The notes: generated by a model not told the origin, from the letters alone. DNA of 64,000 nucleotides from Brevundimonas fluminis (GCF_003934285.1 NZ_RQWJ01000002.1:744001-808000); one strand, 5' to 3'; positions 34,356-43,941 are shown, counted from the stretch's first letter. A program made the numbers and translations.

Positions 34356-35441
34356 TCAGGCTGCGGCGGCCGACGCCTTGCCGAAGTGCGGGTCCAGTTC
34401 GCCCGAGGCATAGCGCTTGGCCATCTGGGCGGTCGACAGGGGCTTGATCCTCGACGCCATGCCCTCGCAGCCGAACTGCTGGAACCGTTCCTGGCACAGC
34501 TTCCGCATCGCCTCCTTGGCGGGCTTCAGATAGGCGCGCGGATCGAACTCGCCGGGCTTCTCGGCCAGCACCTTCCGGATGGCGCCGGTCATGGCCATGC
34601 GGTTGTCGGTGTCGATGTTGATCTTGCGCACGCCGTGCTTGATGCCGCGCTGGATCTCCTCCACCGGCACGCCCCAGGTCTGGGGCATCTGGCCGCCGTA
34701 CTGGTTGATTATGTCCTGCAGGTCCTGCGGCACCGAAGAGCTGCCGTGCATGACCAGGTGCGTGTCCGGCAGGCGGCGGTGGATCTCCTCGATCACGTTC
34801 ATGGCCAGCACCGCGCCGTCCGGCTTGCGGCTGAACTTGTAGGCGCCGTGGCTGGTGCCCATGGCGATGGCCAGGGCGTCGACCTTGGTCTCGCGGACGA
34901 AATCCACCGCCTGATCCGGGTCGGTCAGCAGGGCCGAATGATCCAGCTTGCCCTCGAAGCCGTGGCCGTCCTCGGCCTCGCCCATGCCGGTCTCCAGCGA
35001 CCCGAGCACGCCCAGTTCGCCCTCGACCGACACGCCGCAGCTGTGCGCCATCTGGACGACGCGACGGGTGACGTCGACGTTGTACTCATAGCTGGCGGGG
35101 GTCTTGGCGTCCTCTTCCAGCGAGCCGTCCATCATCACCGATGTGAAGCCGTACTGGATGGCGGTGGCGCAGGTCGCCGGCCCGTTGCCGTGATCCTGGT
35201 GCATGCAGACCGGGATGTGCGGATACAGCTCGACCAGGGCGTCGATCAGGCGTGCCAGCACCACGTCGTTGGCATAGCTTCGGGCCCCCCGCGACGCCTG
35301 GATGATCACCGGTGCGTTGACGGCCTCGGCGGCCTCCATGATCGCCAGGCCCTGCTCCATGTTGTTGATGTTGTAGGCGGGCAGGCCGTAGTCGTTCTCG
35401 GCGGCGTGATCGAGCAGCTGGCGCAGGGTGATGCGGGCCAT
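34356..35441 (-). CDS. fba: Class II fructose-bisphosphate aldolase (Calvin-cycle subtype)
   Basis: 361 aa. Zn-dependent cleavage of fructose-1,6-bisphosphate. Starts [20 protein letters not shown] with AGGAGA nine bases upstream. Zn/catalytic motifs: [58 protein letters not shown] and [13 protein letters not shown]. The HxDH plus MHGSSS pattern and length match the CbbA/FbaA type used by alphaproteobacteria. Downstream of pgk with a probable own promoter in the 110-bp gap. Confidence 0.97.
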   Translation of the reverse strand: MARITLRQLLDHAAENDYGLPAYNINNMEQGLAIMEAAEAVNAPVIIQASRGARSYANDVVLARLIDALVELYPHIPVCMHQDHGNGPATCATAIQYGFTSVMMDGSLEEDAKTPASYEYNVDVTRRVVQMAHSCGVSVEGELGVLGSLETGMGEAEDGHGFEGKLDHSALLTDPDQAVDFVRETKVDALAIAMGTSHGAYKFSRKPDGAVLAMNVIEEIHRRLPDTHLVMHGSSSVPQDLQDIINQYGGQMPQTWGVPVEEIQRGIKHGVRKINIDTDNRMAMTGAIRKVLAEKPGEFDPRAYLKPAKEAMRKLCQERFQQFGCEGMASRIKPLSTAQMAKRYASGELDPHFGKASAAAA

Positions 35442-35479
35442 CGCGGGCGTCTCCTGAAATGATCTTGTTCTTGCCGCCG

Positions 35480-35512
35480 GGCTTAGCGCCACAGGCCGCC
35501 GAAGTCACGCAA
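35480..35512 (-). promoter_or_regulatory. Predicted promoter of fba
   Basis: On the minus strand GCTAAGCC (35487-35480) resembles the Caulobacter -10 (GCTANAWC), with TTGCGTGA (35512-35505) as -35, 17 bp apart. It lies about 40 bp before the fba start. Confidence 0.4.
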
Positions 35513-35551
35513 TGTAACAACCCGGCCCGCGGTCCGATCCGTGGTGTGGCC

Positions 35552-36748
35552 TCAGGTCCGCAGGGCTTCCACGCCCGGCAGGGGCTTGCCCTCCATCCAC
35601 TCCAGAAAGGCGCCGCCGGCGGTGGAGACGAAGGTCATGTCGTCCGCGACGCCCGCATGGTTCAGCGCCGCGACGGTGTCGCCGCCGCCCGCGACGGCGA
35701 TCAGCGCGCCGGTGGTCGCCAGCTGGGCCGCCGCCTGCGCCGCCTTGACCGTGGCGGCGTCGAACGGCGGCACCTCGAACACGCCCAGCGGGCCGTTCCA
35801 GATCAGGGTGCGCGACAGCGCCATGCCCTTGACCAGCTTCTCGACGGTCAGCGGTCCCGCATCCAGGATCTTCTCCTCGTCGCCGATCTCCTCGCGGGCC
35901 AGGACGGTGCGGGTCTCCGCGCCCGGCTTTACCTCGGTGGCGACCACCACGTCGATCGGCAGCAGGATCTCGCAGCCCCGGGCCTCGGCCTCGGCCAGGA
36001 TCTCGCGCGCGGTGTCGGCCATGTCGCGCTCGGCCAGCGAGCCGCCGATGTCGATTCCTTGCGCGAACAGGAAGGTGTTGGCCATGCCGCCGCCGATGGC
36101 CAGGCGGTCCAGCTTGCCGACCAGGTTCTTCAGCAGGTCCAGCTTGGTCGAGACCTTGGCCCCGCCGACGATGCCGATCACCGGCTTGACCGGGTTGCCC
36201 AGCGCGGCGTCCAGCGCCTCAAGCTCCCGACGCATGCTCTCTCCGGCATAGGCGGGCAGCAGGCGCGCCAGTCCCTCGGTCGAGGCGTGGGCCCGGTGCG
36301 CTGCGGAGAAGGCGTCGTTGACGTACAGGTCACCGACCTCGGCCAGCTGCTGCGCGAAGGCCGGATCGTTCTTCTCCTCGCCCGCGTGGAAGCGCACGTT
36401 CTCGAGCAGGATCACCCCGCCCGCGTCCAGCTCCGCGACCGCCGCCTTGGCCGCCTCGCCGACGCAGTCCTCCGCGAACCGCACCGGCGCGCCCAGCAGG
36501 TCCGACAGCGGCTGCACGACGGGCCGCAGGCTCATCTCCGGCACGACCTTGCCCCTGGGCCGGTCGAAATGCGCCAGCAGCGCCACCTTCGCCCCCGCGT
36601 CCCGCAGCCGCTGGATCGTCGGCAGGGCGGCGCGCAGGCGCGTGTCGTCGGTCACCTTGCCCCCCTCCATCGGCACGTTGAAGTCCACGCGCACCAGCGC
36701 GATCTGTCCGGCGAGATCGGAGGCGTCGTCGAGGGTGCGGAAGGTCAT
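35552..36748 (-). CDS. pgk: Phosphoglycerate kinase
   Basis: 398 aa. Start [43 protein letters not shown] and [12 protein letters not shown] are substrate-binding motifs. [25 protein letters not shown]-equivalent [17 protein letters not shown] and [16 protein letters not shown] complete the nucleotide domain. The ATG at 36748 overlaps the stop of the upstream orphan membrane gene (ATGA). An in-frame TTG at 36766 lies inside that gene and is not used in this call. Confidence 0.98.
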   Translation of the reverse strand: MTFRTLDDASDLAGQIALVRVDFNVPMEGGKVTDDTRLRAALPTIQRLRDAGAKVALLAHFDRPRGKVVPEMSLRPVVQPLSDLLGAPVRFAEDCVGEAAKAAVAELDAGGVILLENVRFHAGEEKNDPAFAQQLAEVGDLYVNDAFSAAHRAHASTEGLARLLPAYAGESMRRELEALDAALGNPVKPVIGIVGGAKVSTKLDLLKNLVGKLDRLAIGGGMANTFLFAQGIDIGGSLAERDMADTAREILAEAEARGCEILLPIDVVVATEVKPGAETRTVLAREEIGDEEKILDAGPLTVEKLVKGMALSRTLIWNGPLGVFEVPPFDAATVKAAQAAAQLATTGALIAVAGGGDTVAALNHAGVADDMTFVSTAGGAFLEWMEGKPLPGVEALRT

Positions 36749-37116
36749 TTGGCCAAATTGCTCCAAATCTCAGCCTGCCCTGGGCTCAGAGTTTCGTAGA
36801 AGACTTCCCCTTCCCTAGGGCCGGGGATCAGGTCCGCAGCGAAGCTTGCCGCTCCGGCTGTGAGTGCCAGACCGAGAAAGATCCAGCGAGCGCGTCCTCG
36901 ATGAAGCCGCGCGAGTTGGAAAATCGCCGCGAGCCAGACCCCGCCTATGAGGCCCAGAATAGTCGGAACAGTCCAATCGAGGACATAGGACTTCGGCTGG
37001 AAGGAGAACCACATGGCGTGGCCGACAGCGTAGAGCGCGCCGCCGGCGAAGGCGCCGAGCAGAACTACGACGATGGACACTGGCCAGAGCCAGCGCCGTC
37101 GCCCGGCTCCCCTCAC
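36745..37116 (-). CDS. Orphan three-helix membrane protein between gap and pgk
   Basis: 123 aa from the GTG at 37116, which overlaps the gap stop (GTGA); an ATG at 37170 would lie inside gap. Three hydrophobic helices (about residues 10-30, 48-68, 80-97: [52 protein letters not shown]). The C-terminal tail is acidic. The DNA is visibly less GC-rich with more A/T at third positions than gap and pgk. No recognised family. The overlaps on both sides suggest that it is translated as part of the glycolytic operon. Confidence 0.65.
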   Translation of the reverse strand: MRGAGRRRWLWPVSIVVVLLGAFAGGALYAVGHAMWFSFQPKSYVLDWTVPTILGLIGGVWLAAIFQLARLHRGRARWIFLGLALTAGAASFAADLIPGPREGEVFYETLSPGQAEIWSNLAK

Positions 37117-38120
37117 AGGAACTTCGCCATCTCCAGCGCGGTGTCGCTCATGCGCGTGGCGAAGCCCCACTCGTTGTCGTACCAGCTCAGCACGCGGGCC
37201 AGTTTGCCGTCGACGACCTGGGTCTGGGGCAGGGCGGCGGTGCTCGACGCGGAGACGTGGTTCAGGTCCATCGACACGACCGGGTCGTCGGTCGTGTGCA
37301 GCACGCCCTTCATCGGGCCGTCGGCCGCGGCCTGAAGCGCCTTGTTGATCTCGTCGGCGGTCACTTCGCGGCCGGCCACGACCTTAAGGTCGACGACCGA
37401 GACGTTCGGCGTCGGCACGCGGATCGACGAGCCGTCCAGCTTGCCTTTCAGTTCCGGCAGGACGAGGCCCAGCGCCTTGGCCGCGCCGGTCGAGGTCGGG
37501 ATCATCGACAGGCCGGCGGCGCGGGCGCGGTAGAGGTCCTTGTGCATGGTGTCCAGCGTCGGCTGGTCGCCGGTGTAGGCGTGGATCGTGGTCATGTAGC
37601 CGCGCTCGATCCCGAACAGGTCGTGCAGCACCTTGGCCACCGGGGCCAGGGCGTTGGTGGTGCAGCTGCCGTTCGAGACGATGATGTCGTCCTTCGTCAG
37701 GGTCTCGTGGTTGACCTTGAAGACGATGGTCTTGTCGGCGTTCTCGCCGGGGGCGGAGATCAGCACGCGCTTGGCGCCGGCCTTCAGGTGGGCCTCGGCC
37801 TTGTCGCGGGCGGTGAAGATGCCCGTGCACTCGAACGCGATGTCCACGTTCAGGTCCTTGTGCGGCAGGTTCGCCGGGTCGCGCTCGGCCGTGACCTTGA
37901 TCTTGCCCAGACCGACGTCGATCCAGTCCTCGCCCGAGGTGACCGTGCCGGGGAAGCGGCCGTGGACGCTGTCGTACTTCAGCAGGTGGGCGTTGGTGGC
38001 CACCGGGCCCAGGTCGTTGATCGCCACCACCTCGACGTCGCGACGGCCGTGCTCGACGATCGAGCGCAGGACGAGACGGCCGATGCGGCCGAAGCCGTTG
38101 ATGGCGACGCGGACGGTCAT
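37113..38120 (-). CDS. gap: Glyceraldehyde-3-phosphate dehydrogenase (type I)
   Basis: 335 aa. NAD-binding GFGRIGRLVLRS, catalytic Cys in SNGSCTTNALAPVAKVL, phosphate-binding AYTGDQPTLD and RVPTPNVSVVDL, and C-terminal WYDNEWGFATRMSDTALEMA. Asp in INDLGP-type loop suggests NAD preference (inferred). Start at 38120 (MTVRVAINGFG) is the conserved N-terminus. First gene of a gap-orphan-pgk unit with fba downstream. Confidence 0.98.
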   Translation of the reverse strand: MTVRVAINGFGRIGRLVLRSIVEHGRRDVEVVAINDLGPVATNAHLLKYDSVHGRFPGTVTSGEDWIDVGLGKIKVTAERDPANLPHKDLNVDIAFECTGIFTARDKAEAHLKAGAKRVLISAPGENADKTIVFKVNHETLTKDDIIVSNGSCTTNALAPVAKVLHDLFGIERGYMTTIHAYTGDQPTLDTMHKDLYRARAAGLSMIPTSTGAAKALGLVLPELKGKLDGSSIRVPTPNVSVVDLKVVAGREVTADEINKALQAAADGPMKGVLHTTDDPVVSMDLNHVSASSTAALPQTQVVDGKLARVLSWYDNEWGFATRMSDTALEMAKFL

Positions 38121-38176
38121 GGTGGGGGCTCCCGAGGCTGTGAGGTTCGTTGGGCGCCTCAATGGAACCGCGACGC

Positions 38177-38193
38177 CCGGGGATCAACCCCGG
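38177..38193. other. Hairpin between the S41 peptidase gene and gap
   Basis: CCGGGG-ATCAA-CCCCGG; no T-tract on either strand. It could help end the upstream S41 transcript or sit in the gap leader. Confidence 0.3.
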
Positions 38194-38224
38194 ACGCGTA
38201 ACAAGGCGTGATCGACTGTTTCGC

Positions 38225-39517
38225 TCAGGGCGTCCGCCGCACCCGCGACGACGGGCCGTTGACCCCCGTCAGGTCGAAGCCGGTGACCGCGCCCGACCCG
38301 TCGCGCAGGAAGACCACCCTCATGCCCGGTTCGCCCGCCCGCATGAAGACGTCGCCGCCCAGCGGGACCAGCCTCCACGCCGGCCGCCGTCCGCGGATCG
38401 CCCGCAGGCCCTCGACGTCCGCCGTGAGCGTCCAGTCGCCGTAAGCGCCGACGTAGGCCGCGAGATCGACCTCGACAGGCTCCGCGCGCAGCGCCTGCGC
38501 CGCCCACTGCGCATCCGTCCGGCCCGGCTCCTTCTCCAGGATCGCGTCCAGCGCCAGCAGGTGCGCCGTCTCCAGCGCCCGGTCCCAGGGCGTCGGCACG
38601 TCGGGGACCACGCCGGTCCCCTCCCAGTTGCCGCCGGTCAGCGGGTTCTTCGGCGACCCCGCGGACACGAACACCAGGAATCGCCCGCCGACCGGGACCA
38701 TGCCGCCGGGGTTCGCCGCGCCGCCCGAAGCCTCGCCGACGACGGTCGCCCGATCCGCCGCCTGCAGGGTGTAGGGGAAGGCCTCGCCCGCCGACCCCGT
38801 CCGCCCGCTGGTCAGGACATAGACCGGCACGTCCGGCCGCGGCGCGGGGTGGAAGACCTCCGGCGCCTCGCGCGTCGTCCCTTCGCGGCTGTGGAAGACG
38901 TTGTAGACGTCGCGATCCGGCCCGACGAAGGCGCTGACCAGATAGCCGACCATCGACGGCGCCCCGCCGCCGTTATCGCGCAGATCGACGATCACCGCGT
39001 CGGTCCCCGACAGGAAGTCCAGCACGGCGTCGGCCCGCCTGCGCGCCGGATCGTCCGCGTCGCCGAAGAAGATGTTGGCGAACGACTTCATCTCGACATA
39101 GCCGACGTTCCCCGGAAGGATCCGGACGTCCGTGAAGCCGAAGTTGCCGCGCACCACCGCCGGCGGCGGCGCGGGCGGGGGACCGCCCTCAGACGGGCGG
39201 CGCAGACCGGGGCGAGGCAGGGGCGGGGCCGTCTCCGGCGCCTCGGGATCCCAGACGACGTTGAAATGGGCGTCCTCGGGCTTCAGCCGCCGCGTCAGGC
39301 TGGTCGCCAGGTCGCGCGGATCGGTCAGGGCGTCGAACGCGCCCGACGCGGCCTCGGCCTCCAGTTCGTCGGCGATGCGGTCGCCCTTGGCCGGATCGAA
39401 GTAGACGCCGCGGACCGCCCCGGCGACGGCGGCCACCGTCTCGCGCGGCGGCGGCGCCTCCTGGGCGAGGGCGGGTCCGGCCCACGTCAGGGCGCAGGCG
39501 ACGATCAGGGCGCGCAT
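38225..39517 (-). CDS. Secreted S41-family peptidase (tricorn-like)
   Basis: 430 aa. Signal MRALIVACALTWAGPALAQE. A Pro-rich loop (about residues 90-115) precedes the catalytic fold: NVGYVEMKSFANIFFGDADD, AVIVDLRDNGGG, then VYVLTSGRTGSAGEAFPYTL with the nucleophile Ser in GSAGE, and EASGGAANPGG. A C-terminal domain of about 75 residues (DLAAYVGAYGDWTLT) resembles the S41-associated lipocalin-like extension. No CtpA-type Lys is visible. The start overlaps the histidine kinase stop (TGATG), so the protease belongs to the two-component operon. Confidence 0.9.
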   Translation of the reverse strand: MRALIVACALTWAGPALAQEAPPPRETVAAVAGAVRGVYFDPAKGDRIADELEAEAASGAFDALTDPRDLATSLTRRLKPEDAHFNVVWDPEAPETAPPLPRPGLRRPSEGGPPPAPPPAVVRGNFGFTDVRILPGNVGYVEMKSFANIFFGDADDPARRRADAVLDFLSGTDAVIVDLRDNGGGAPSMVGYLVSAFVGPDRDVYNVFHSREGTTREAPEVFHPAPRPDVPVYVLTSGRTGSAGEAFPYTLQAADRATVVGEASGGAANPGGMVPVGGRFLVFVSAGSPKNPLTGGNWEGTGVVPDVPTPWDRALETAHLLALDAILEKEPGRTDAQWAAQALRAEPVEVDLAAYVGAYGDWTLTADVEGLRAIRGRRPAWRLVPLGGDVFMRAGEPGMRVVFLRDGSGAVTGFDLTGVNGPSSRVRRTP

Positions 39518-41100
39518 CAGGCGGTCTCCTCGTGAAGCGGCAGGGTCAGTTCGGCGGACAGGCCGCCCTCCGGGCGGTTCTTCACGTTCACGTCGCCGCC
39601 GTGGGCGCGGGCGGCCTGCCGCGCCACGGTCAGGCCCAGTCCGGCGCCGCCCGTCTGGCGGCTGCGGCTGGGCTCCGCGCGGTGGAAAGGCTCGAACACG
39701 GCCTGAAGCTGGTCCTCGGGCAGGCCCGGCCCGTCATCCTCGACGCGCACCACGGCGCGGCCGTGCGAAACCTCGGTCGAGACCCTTGCCGACCCGGCGT
39801 ATTTCAGCGCGTTGGCGATCAGGTTGGCGACGGCCCGACGAACGGCCGTCGGATCGGCCCGCACCCGCAGTTTCGGACCCGCCTCGAAGGTCACGCCCTC
39901 ACCGGTCTCGGAGAAGCCGCGCGCGCAGTCGCCGGTCAGGGCCGTCAGGTCGAAGGTTTCCACCCGCTCCGGCGGCGCCTCGCCACGGACGTAGGCCATG
40001 GCCTGGGCGATCAGGGCGTCCATCTCCTCGACGTCGCCGGCCATCTTGTCACGCAGGGCCTCGGGCGCCTGTTCGGCCCGGAAACGGAGGCGGGTCAGGG
40101 GCGTCCGCAGGTCGTGGGCGATCGCGGCGACCGTCTGGGTCCGTCGCCGCATGTGATCGCGAAGGGACGCCTGCATGTCGTTGAAGGCGTCGATGGCGGT
40201 CCGCACTTCCGACGGCCCGGACGGCGTCAGGGGTTCCGCGTCCGGGTTCGCGCCCAGCCGTTCCGCGGCCGCCGCGAACACCCGGATGGGCCGCGTCAGC
40301 CGCCGCGCCATCCACCATGTCAGCGGCGCCAGCAGGAGCAGCGAGATCGCCAGCGCGAGCAGCAGCCGCGACTGCCACGGGGACAGCAACGCCCGCGGCG
40401 GCTCCACCGTGGCCCAGCGCCCGTCGTCCAGCCTCAGCGAGGCCGAAAAGGGCGCGAACGTCAGCCGGTCCGCCGTCACGGTGAAATGCCGCACCTCGGA
40501 GCCGTCGATCACTACCGTGCCGGCCGTGGGATGGCCGGCGTGGCGCGGCGGGACGGGCACGAGAGCGACCGGCGCCGGCGGCCGGGGGGCCTCGGGCGCC
40601 TCGCTCCACACGCCCTCCACCTCCGGCGGCCGGGGCGGCGGCGGCGGGGCGGGCGGCGCGACCGGGGCAGGCCCGGCGTCGCCCTTGCGCAGGACGTAGA
40701 CGCTGCTCTCGGCGACCCGGGCCCGGGCCTCCATTCCGGCGGGCAGGCGGCGCTTGAACTCGTGCGGGCCGTCGGCCAGCAGCACGCGCACGTCCTCCGG
40801 CCGGGCGTCCAGCCGGGCGGCCAGCGCCGCGCTCAGGCCGGCCTCCATCGGGTCGCGGGTCCCGTCCGCGGCGGCCGCCACCGGCCGGGCGTCCAGCCGC
40901 CGCGTCAGCCGCTTGCCGTCGGCGGTGCGCGCGGGGCGGCCCTCCAGGGCGTCGGCGGCGGCCTGCAGGCTGAAGCCCGCCGGCGGCGGGTCGGGCGACA
41001 GCAGGACGACGGCGAAGGCGACGGCGTGCGACAGCATCACGGCCGCGGCCGCCAGCGCCGCCACCTGGACGAAGACGGGCAGGGCGCCGGACCGCCTCAC
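39517..41100 (-). CDS. Sensor histidine kinase (EnvZ-type)
   Basis: 527 aa, GTG start overlapping the regulator's stop (GTGA). Two membrane helices (about 9-35 and 237-260: LLALAISLLLLAPLTWWMAR) bracket a Pro/Ala-rich periplasmic sensor domain. HAMP follows, then the HisKA box AAIAHDLRTPLTRLRFRAEQ with the phosphorylated His, N-box AVANLIANALKYAG, G1 VEDDGPGLPEDQ and G2 TGGAGLGLTVARQ. Signal unknown; the periplasmic domain lacks recognisable homology. Confidence 0.95.
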   Translation of the reverse strand: MRRSGALPVFVQVAALAAAAVMLSHAVAFAVVLLSPDPPPAGFSLQAAADALEGRPARTADGKRLTRRLDARPVAAAADGTRDPMEAGLSAALAARLDARPEDVRVLLADGPHEFKRRLPAGMEARARVAESSVYVLRKGDAGPAPVAPPAPPPPPRPPEVEGVWSEAPEAPRPPAPVALVPVPPRHAGHPTAGTVVIDGSEVRHFTVTADRLTFAPFSASLRLDDGRWATVEPPRALLSPWQSRLLLALAISLLLLAPLTWWMARRLTRPIRVFAAAAERLGANPDAEPLTPSGPSEVRTAIDAFNDMQASLRDHMRRRTQTVAAIAHDLRTPLTRLRFRAEQAPEALRDKMAGDVEEMDALIAQAMAYVRGEAPPERVETFDLTALTGDCARGFSETGEGVTFEAGPKLRVRADPTAVRRAVANLIANALKYAGSARVSTEVSHGRAVVRVEDDGPGLPEDQLQAVFEPFHRAEPSRSRQTGGAGLGLTVARQAARAHGGDVNVKNRPEGGLSAELTLPLHEETA

Positions 41101-41816
41101 CGCCGCGTCACCTTCGCGTCGAAGCGATAACCCTCGCCGCGCAGCGTGTGGATCAGCTCCAGTCCCGAGCCGTCGTCCAGCTTGCGCCGTAGCCGGCTGA
41201 TGGAGACGTCCACCGCCCGGTCGAAGACGTCGGCGTCCTGCCCCCGCGCCTTCTCCAGCAGCTGGTCGCGCGTGAGCACCCGGCCGGCGCCTTCCGCGAA
41301 GGCGCGCAGCAGGGCGAACTCGCCCGCCGACAGCACCACGTCCTGGCCGTCAGGCCGCGTCAGCGAGCGTCGCATCAGATCCAGCCGCCAGCCGGCGAAC
41401 CACAGGGCCGGACTTGCGTCGCCGGGCCCGGCCTCGCGCGGGCGACGCAGCACGGCCCGGATCCGCGCCAGCAGCTCGCGCGGATTGCACGGCTTGGGCA
41501 GATAGTCGTCGGCGCCGAGCTCCAGACCGACGATGCGGTCAGTGTCCTCGCCCATGGCCGACAGCATGACGATCGGCGGGCCGGCGCCGGCCAGCCGGCG
41601 CACGACCGACAGGCCGTCCTCGCCCGGCATCATCACGTCCAGCACGATCAGGTCCGGCCGCCTCGCCTGCAGCGCCCGGTCCATCTCGGCGGCGGAAGCC
41701 ACGCCCTCGGCCTCATAGCCGTGGCGGGACAGGTAGTCGGTCAGCACCTCGCGGATGCCGGGGTCGTCGTCGACCACGAGGACGTGCGCGGAAACGTCGG
41801 TCATCGGCGGCATCAT
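41097..41816 (-). CDS. OmpR-family response regulator
   Basis: 239 aa. Receiver: acidic pair VVDDDPG, phospho-Asp in DLIVLDVMMPGEDGL, switch Ser in PIVMLSAMGEDTDR and Lys in DDYLPKPCNPRELLARI. C-terminal winged helix: LSAGEFALLRAFAEGAGRVL, RDQLLEKARGQ, RAVDVSISRLRRKL. Start ambiguous: ATG at 41816 (AAGGGCGG upstream), 41813 or 41804. Same operon as the kinase and S41 peptidase. Confidence 0.96.
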   Translation of the reverse strand: MMPPMTDVSAHVLVVDDDPGIREVLTDYLSRHGYEAEGVASAAEMDRALQARRPDLIVLDVMMPGEDGLSVVRRLAGAGPPIVMLSAMGEDTDRIVGLELGADDYLPKPCNPRELLARIRAVLRRPREAGPGDASPALWFAGWRLDLMRRSLTRPDGQDVVLSAGEFALLRAFAEGAGRVLTRDQLLEKARGQDADVFDRAVDVSISRLRRKLDDGSGLELIHTLRGEGYRFDAKVTRR

Positions 41817-41839
41817 GGCCGCCCTTCGCGCCCGCGTCA

Positions 41840-41876
41840 TTTCAGCGGTGAAACAAATCCGCGCGGGGATGAAACA
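41840..41876. promoter_or_regulatory. Spaced TGAAACA direct repeats in the divergent promoter (candidate response-regulator operator)
   Basis: TGAAACA occurs at 41849-41855 and 41870-41876, exactly 21 bp apart (two helical turns). The first copy also forms an inverted repeat TTTCA-GCGG-TGAAA (41840-41853). The block lies between the OmpR-type regulator and the EF-hand gene. Confidence 0.5.
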
Positions 41877-41933
41877 CGGGCGCAAGCGTCGCATGGTGGT
41901 CTCGGCTGACCGCGAACCCTCTCAGGATCCGAC

Positions 41934-42653
41934 ATGCTGTTCTCCCTGCCCCTCGCCGCCGCGCTGACCCTGGCCGTGCAGGATCCGCCGCCCGCTCCGC
42001 CCGCTCCGCCGGCTCCGCCTGCGGTCATGATGTTCAAACACGGTCCCGGCCTCGACAAGGACGGCGACGGCTTCGTCTCGCGTGAGGAGTTCGCCGCGCC
42101 CATGACCGATCACTTCGCGCAGATGGACAAGGACGGCGACGGCCGGCTGTCCACCGACGAGCTGCACGCCATGGGCCCCGGCGAGCACGACGTCATGATC
42201 CGGCATGCCGGACCGATGGTCTGGACCCGCGGTCCCGTCGTGACCGGCGACGGCGAGCGCCGCCACGTCTTCGTCATGGGCGGCCCGGAAGGCGGCGAGA
42301 CCCGCACCTGGACCAGCGAGGACGGCCGCGAGGTCCGCGTCGAGACCGTCGTCATGCGCGGCGGCCCCGGTGCCCCGCCGATGCCGCCGCATCCCCCGCA
42401 CCCGCCCCACGCCCCGGGCGCTCCGGTCATGATCCACCTTGAGGGCGGTCCCGAGGCCACCTTCTTTCGCGGTCCGGCCGAGCTCGACGCGAACGGCGAC
42501 GGCCGCGTCACCGAAGAAGAATTCCTCGCTCCCATGCGCGAAGGATTCCGCAAGATGGACGCGGACGGCTCCGGCGCCCTGGAGGAGGGCGAGCGCGGTC
42601 ACGGCGACGTCCGGGTGATCACCCGCCGGCAGGGCGCCCCCGCCGCCGAATGA
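41934..42653 (+). CDS. Secreted EF-hand calcium-binding protein
   Basis: 239 aa. Signal peptide (MLFSLPLAAALTLAVQD), Pro/Ala linker and four EF-hand loops: DKDGDGFVSREEF, DKDGDGRLSTDEL, DANGDGRVTEEEF and DADGSGALEEGE. The hands come in two pairs separated by a His/Pro-rich segment (PPMPPHPPHPPHAPG). Bacterial proteins with this layout are periplasmic and bind calcium. It is divergent from the two-component operon and is followed within 60 bp by two S41 peptidase genes. Confidence 0.92.
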   Translation: MLFSLPLAAALTLAVQDPPPAPPAPPAPPAVMMFKHGPGLDKDGDGFVSREEFAAPMTDHFAQMDKDGDGRLSTDELHAMGPGEHDVMIRHAGPMVWTRGPVVTGDGERRHVFVMGGPEGGETRTWTSEDGREVRVETVVMRGGPGAPPMPPHPPHPPHAPGAPVMIHLEGGPEATFFRGPAELDANGDGRVTEEEFLAPMREGFRKMDADGSGALEEGERGHGDVRVITRRQGAPAAE

Positions 42654-42708
42654 GGCCGTGCGCGGTCCCGCTTGCGGGCGGGGCCGCGCCGACCTTATCG
42701 TCCGGTCC

Positions 42709-43941
42709 ATGACGTCCGGACGCCGAACCGACATCCTGCGGGCCGCCCTGATTGGGGCGGCCTTGCTGGGCGCGCCCGTCGCCCATGCGCAGGAGACGGC
42801 CTCCGCCGCCGCCTCAGCCGCCGACGACGCCCAGCGCCGCGGCCTCAACGCCCGGGTCTTCGACCGGGTCTGGACCGAGGTGAAGCGCGAATACTACGAT
42901 CCCTCGCTGAACGGCGTGGACTGGGAGGCGGCCCGCGACGTCTGGCGGCCGCAGGCCCTCGCCGCCACCGACGACGGCCAGCTGTACGCCGCCATCAACG
43001 GCATGCTCGATCTGCTGGACGACGCGCATGCCCAGGCCTCGTCGCCCGCCTCGGTGCGGCGGCAGAACGCCCAGCACCGCGACCGCGCCGTGCTCGGCGT
43101 CACGGTCGCCCGTCAGGACGACGGCGGCTACCGCGTCGAGGCCGTGCGCGACGGCTCGGCCGCGGCCGACGCCGGGGTCCGGATCGGCTGGCGTCTCGTC
43201 ACCGACGCCGGCGGCTGGACGCCCGACCACGACGTGGTGGAGGGCAGGCCGGTCCACGTCGTCTTCGCCGACGGCGAGGCGCGCCACGCCTTCGACCTCA
43301 CGCCGCGCGTCATGCCGCCGATCCCGGTGTTCACCGCGGACCGCTCGCGCCCCGGCGTGCTGGTGCTGCGCGCCCGCGCCTTCGACCCCGGCATGGGGCG
43401 CTGGATGGGCGAGGAGCTGCGCGACCTGCCGCCCGAGACCGACGTCGTTCTGGATCTGCGCGCCAACGCCGGCGGGCGCCTGTGGGAAGCCGAGGCCGTG
43501 CTGTCCTGCTTCCTGCCGCACGACATGCCTTGGGCCTGGCGCACGGGTCGGGGGGCCCCGCGCCGGCTGCTGAAGACGACCGCCCCCTGCGGGTCTCTGG
43601 AGGCCCCGATCCCGAACGACCTCGCCGTGCTCGTGGGGCCGGCCAGCCGCTCGGCCGCGGAGCTGACTCCCGCCGCCCTGCAGGAATCCGGTCGCGCCGT
43701 CATCGTCGGCGCCCCGACGTCCGGCGCCGTCCTGATCTCGCTGGACACAGACCTGCCCGACGGCGGACGCCTGACCCTCAGCCGCGCCGACTTCGTCACC
43801 ATCTCGGGCGTCCGTCTGGAGAAGCGGGGCGTCCGGCCCGACGTGATCACCGCCACCTCGGACGAGGCGCTGGACGCCGCGGTCGCCGCCCTGGCCGATC
43901 CGGTGGAAGCCGCCGGCGCCGCAGGGCAGGAGGCGCCGTGA
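42709..43941 (+). CDS. Secreted S41-family peptidase, first of a tandem pair
   Basis: 410 aa. Start at 42709 gives signal MTSGRRTDILRAALIGAALL ending at AHAQE. The N-terminal helical region (RVFDRVWTEVKREYYDPSLN) and PDZ-like part (VARQDDGGYRVEAVRDGSAA) precede the catalytic fold: VVLDLRANAGGRLWEAEAVL and GPASRSAAELTPAALQESGR, where the Ser in SRSAAE takes the nucleophile position, then GAPTSGAVLIS. The Lys of CtpA enzymes is not evident, so catalysis may differ or be impaired. Paralogous with the next gene. Confidence 0.88.
   Translation: MTSGRRTDILRAALIGAALLGAPVAHAQETASAAASAADDAQRRGLNARVFDRVWTEVKREYYDPSLNGVDWEAARDVWRPQALAATDDGQLYAAINGMLDLLDDAHAQASSPASVRRQNAQHRDRAVLGVTVARQDDGGYRVEAVRDGSAAADAGVRIGWRLVTDAGGWTPDHDVVEGRPVHVVFADGEARHAFDLTPRVMPPIPVFTADRSRPGVLVLRARAFDPGMGRWMGEELRDLPPETDVVLDLRANAGGRLWEAEAVLSCFLPHDMPWAWRTGRGAPRRLLKTTAPCGSLEAPIPNDLAVLVGPASRSAAELTPAALQESGRAVIVGAPTSGAVLISLDTDLPDGGRLTLSRADFVTISGVRLEKRGVRPDVITATSDEALDAAVAALADPVEAAGAAGQEAP

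Noticed and set aside
35552-36766. A six-residue N-terminal extension of Pgk from a TTG
   Set aside because: Family N-termini match the ATG at 36748, which also overlaps the upstream stop.
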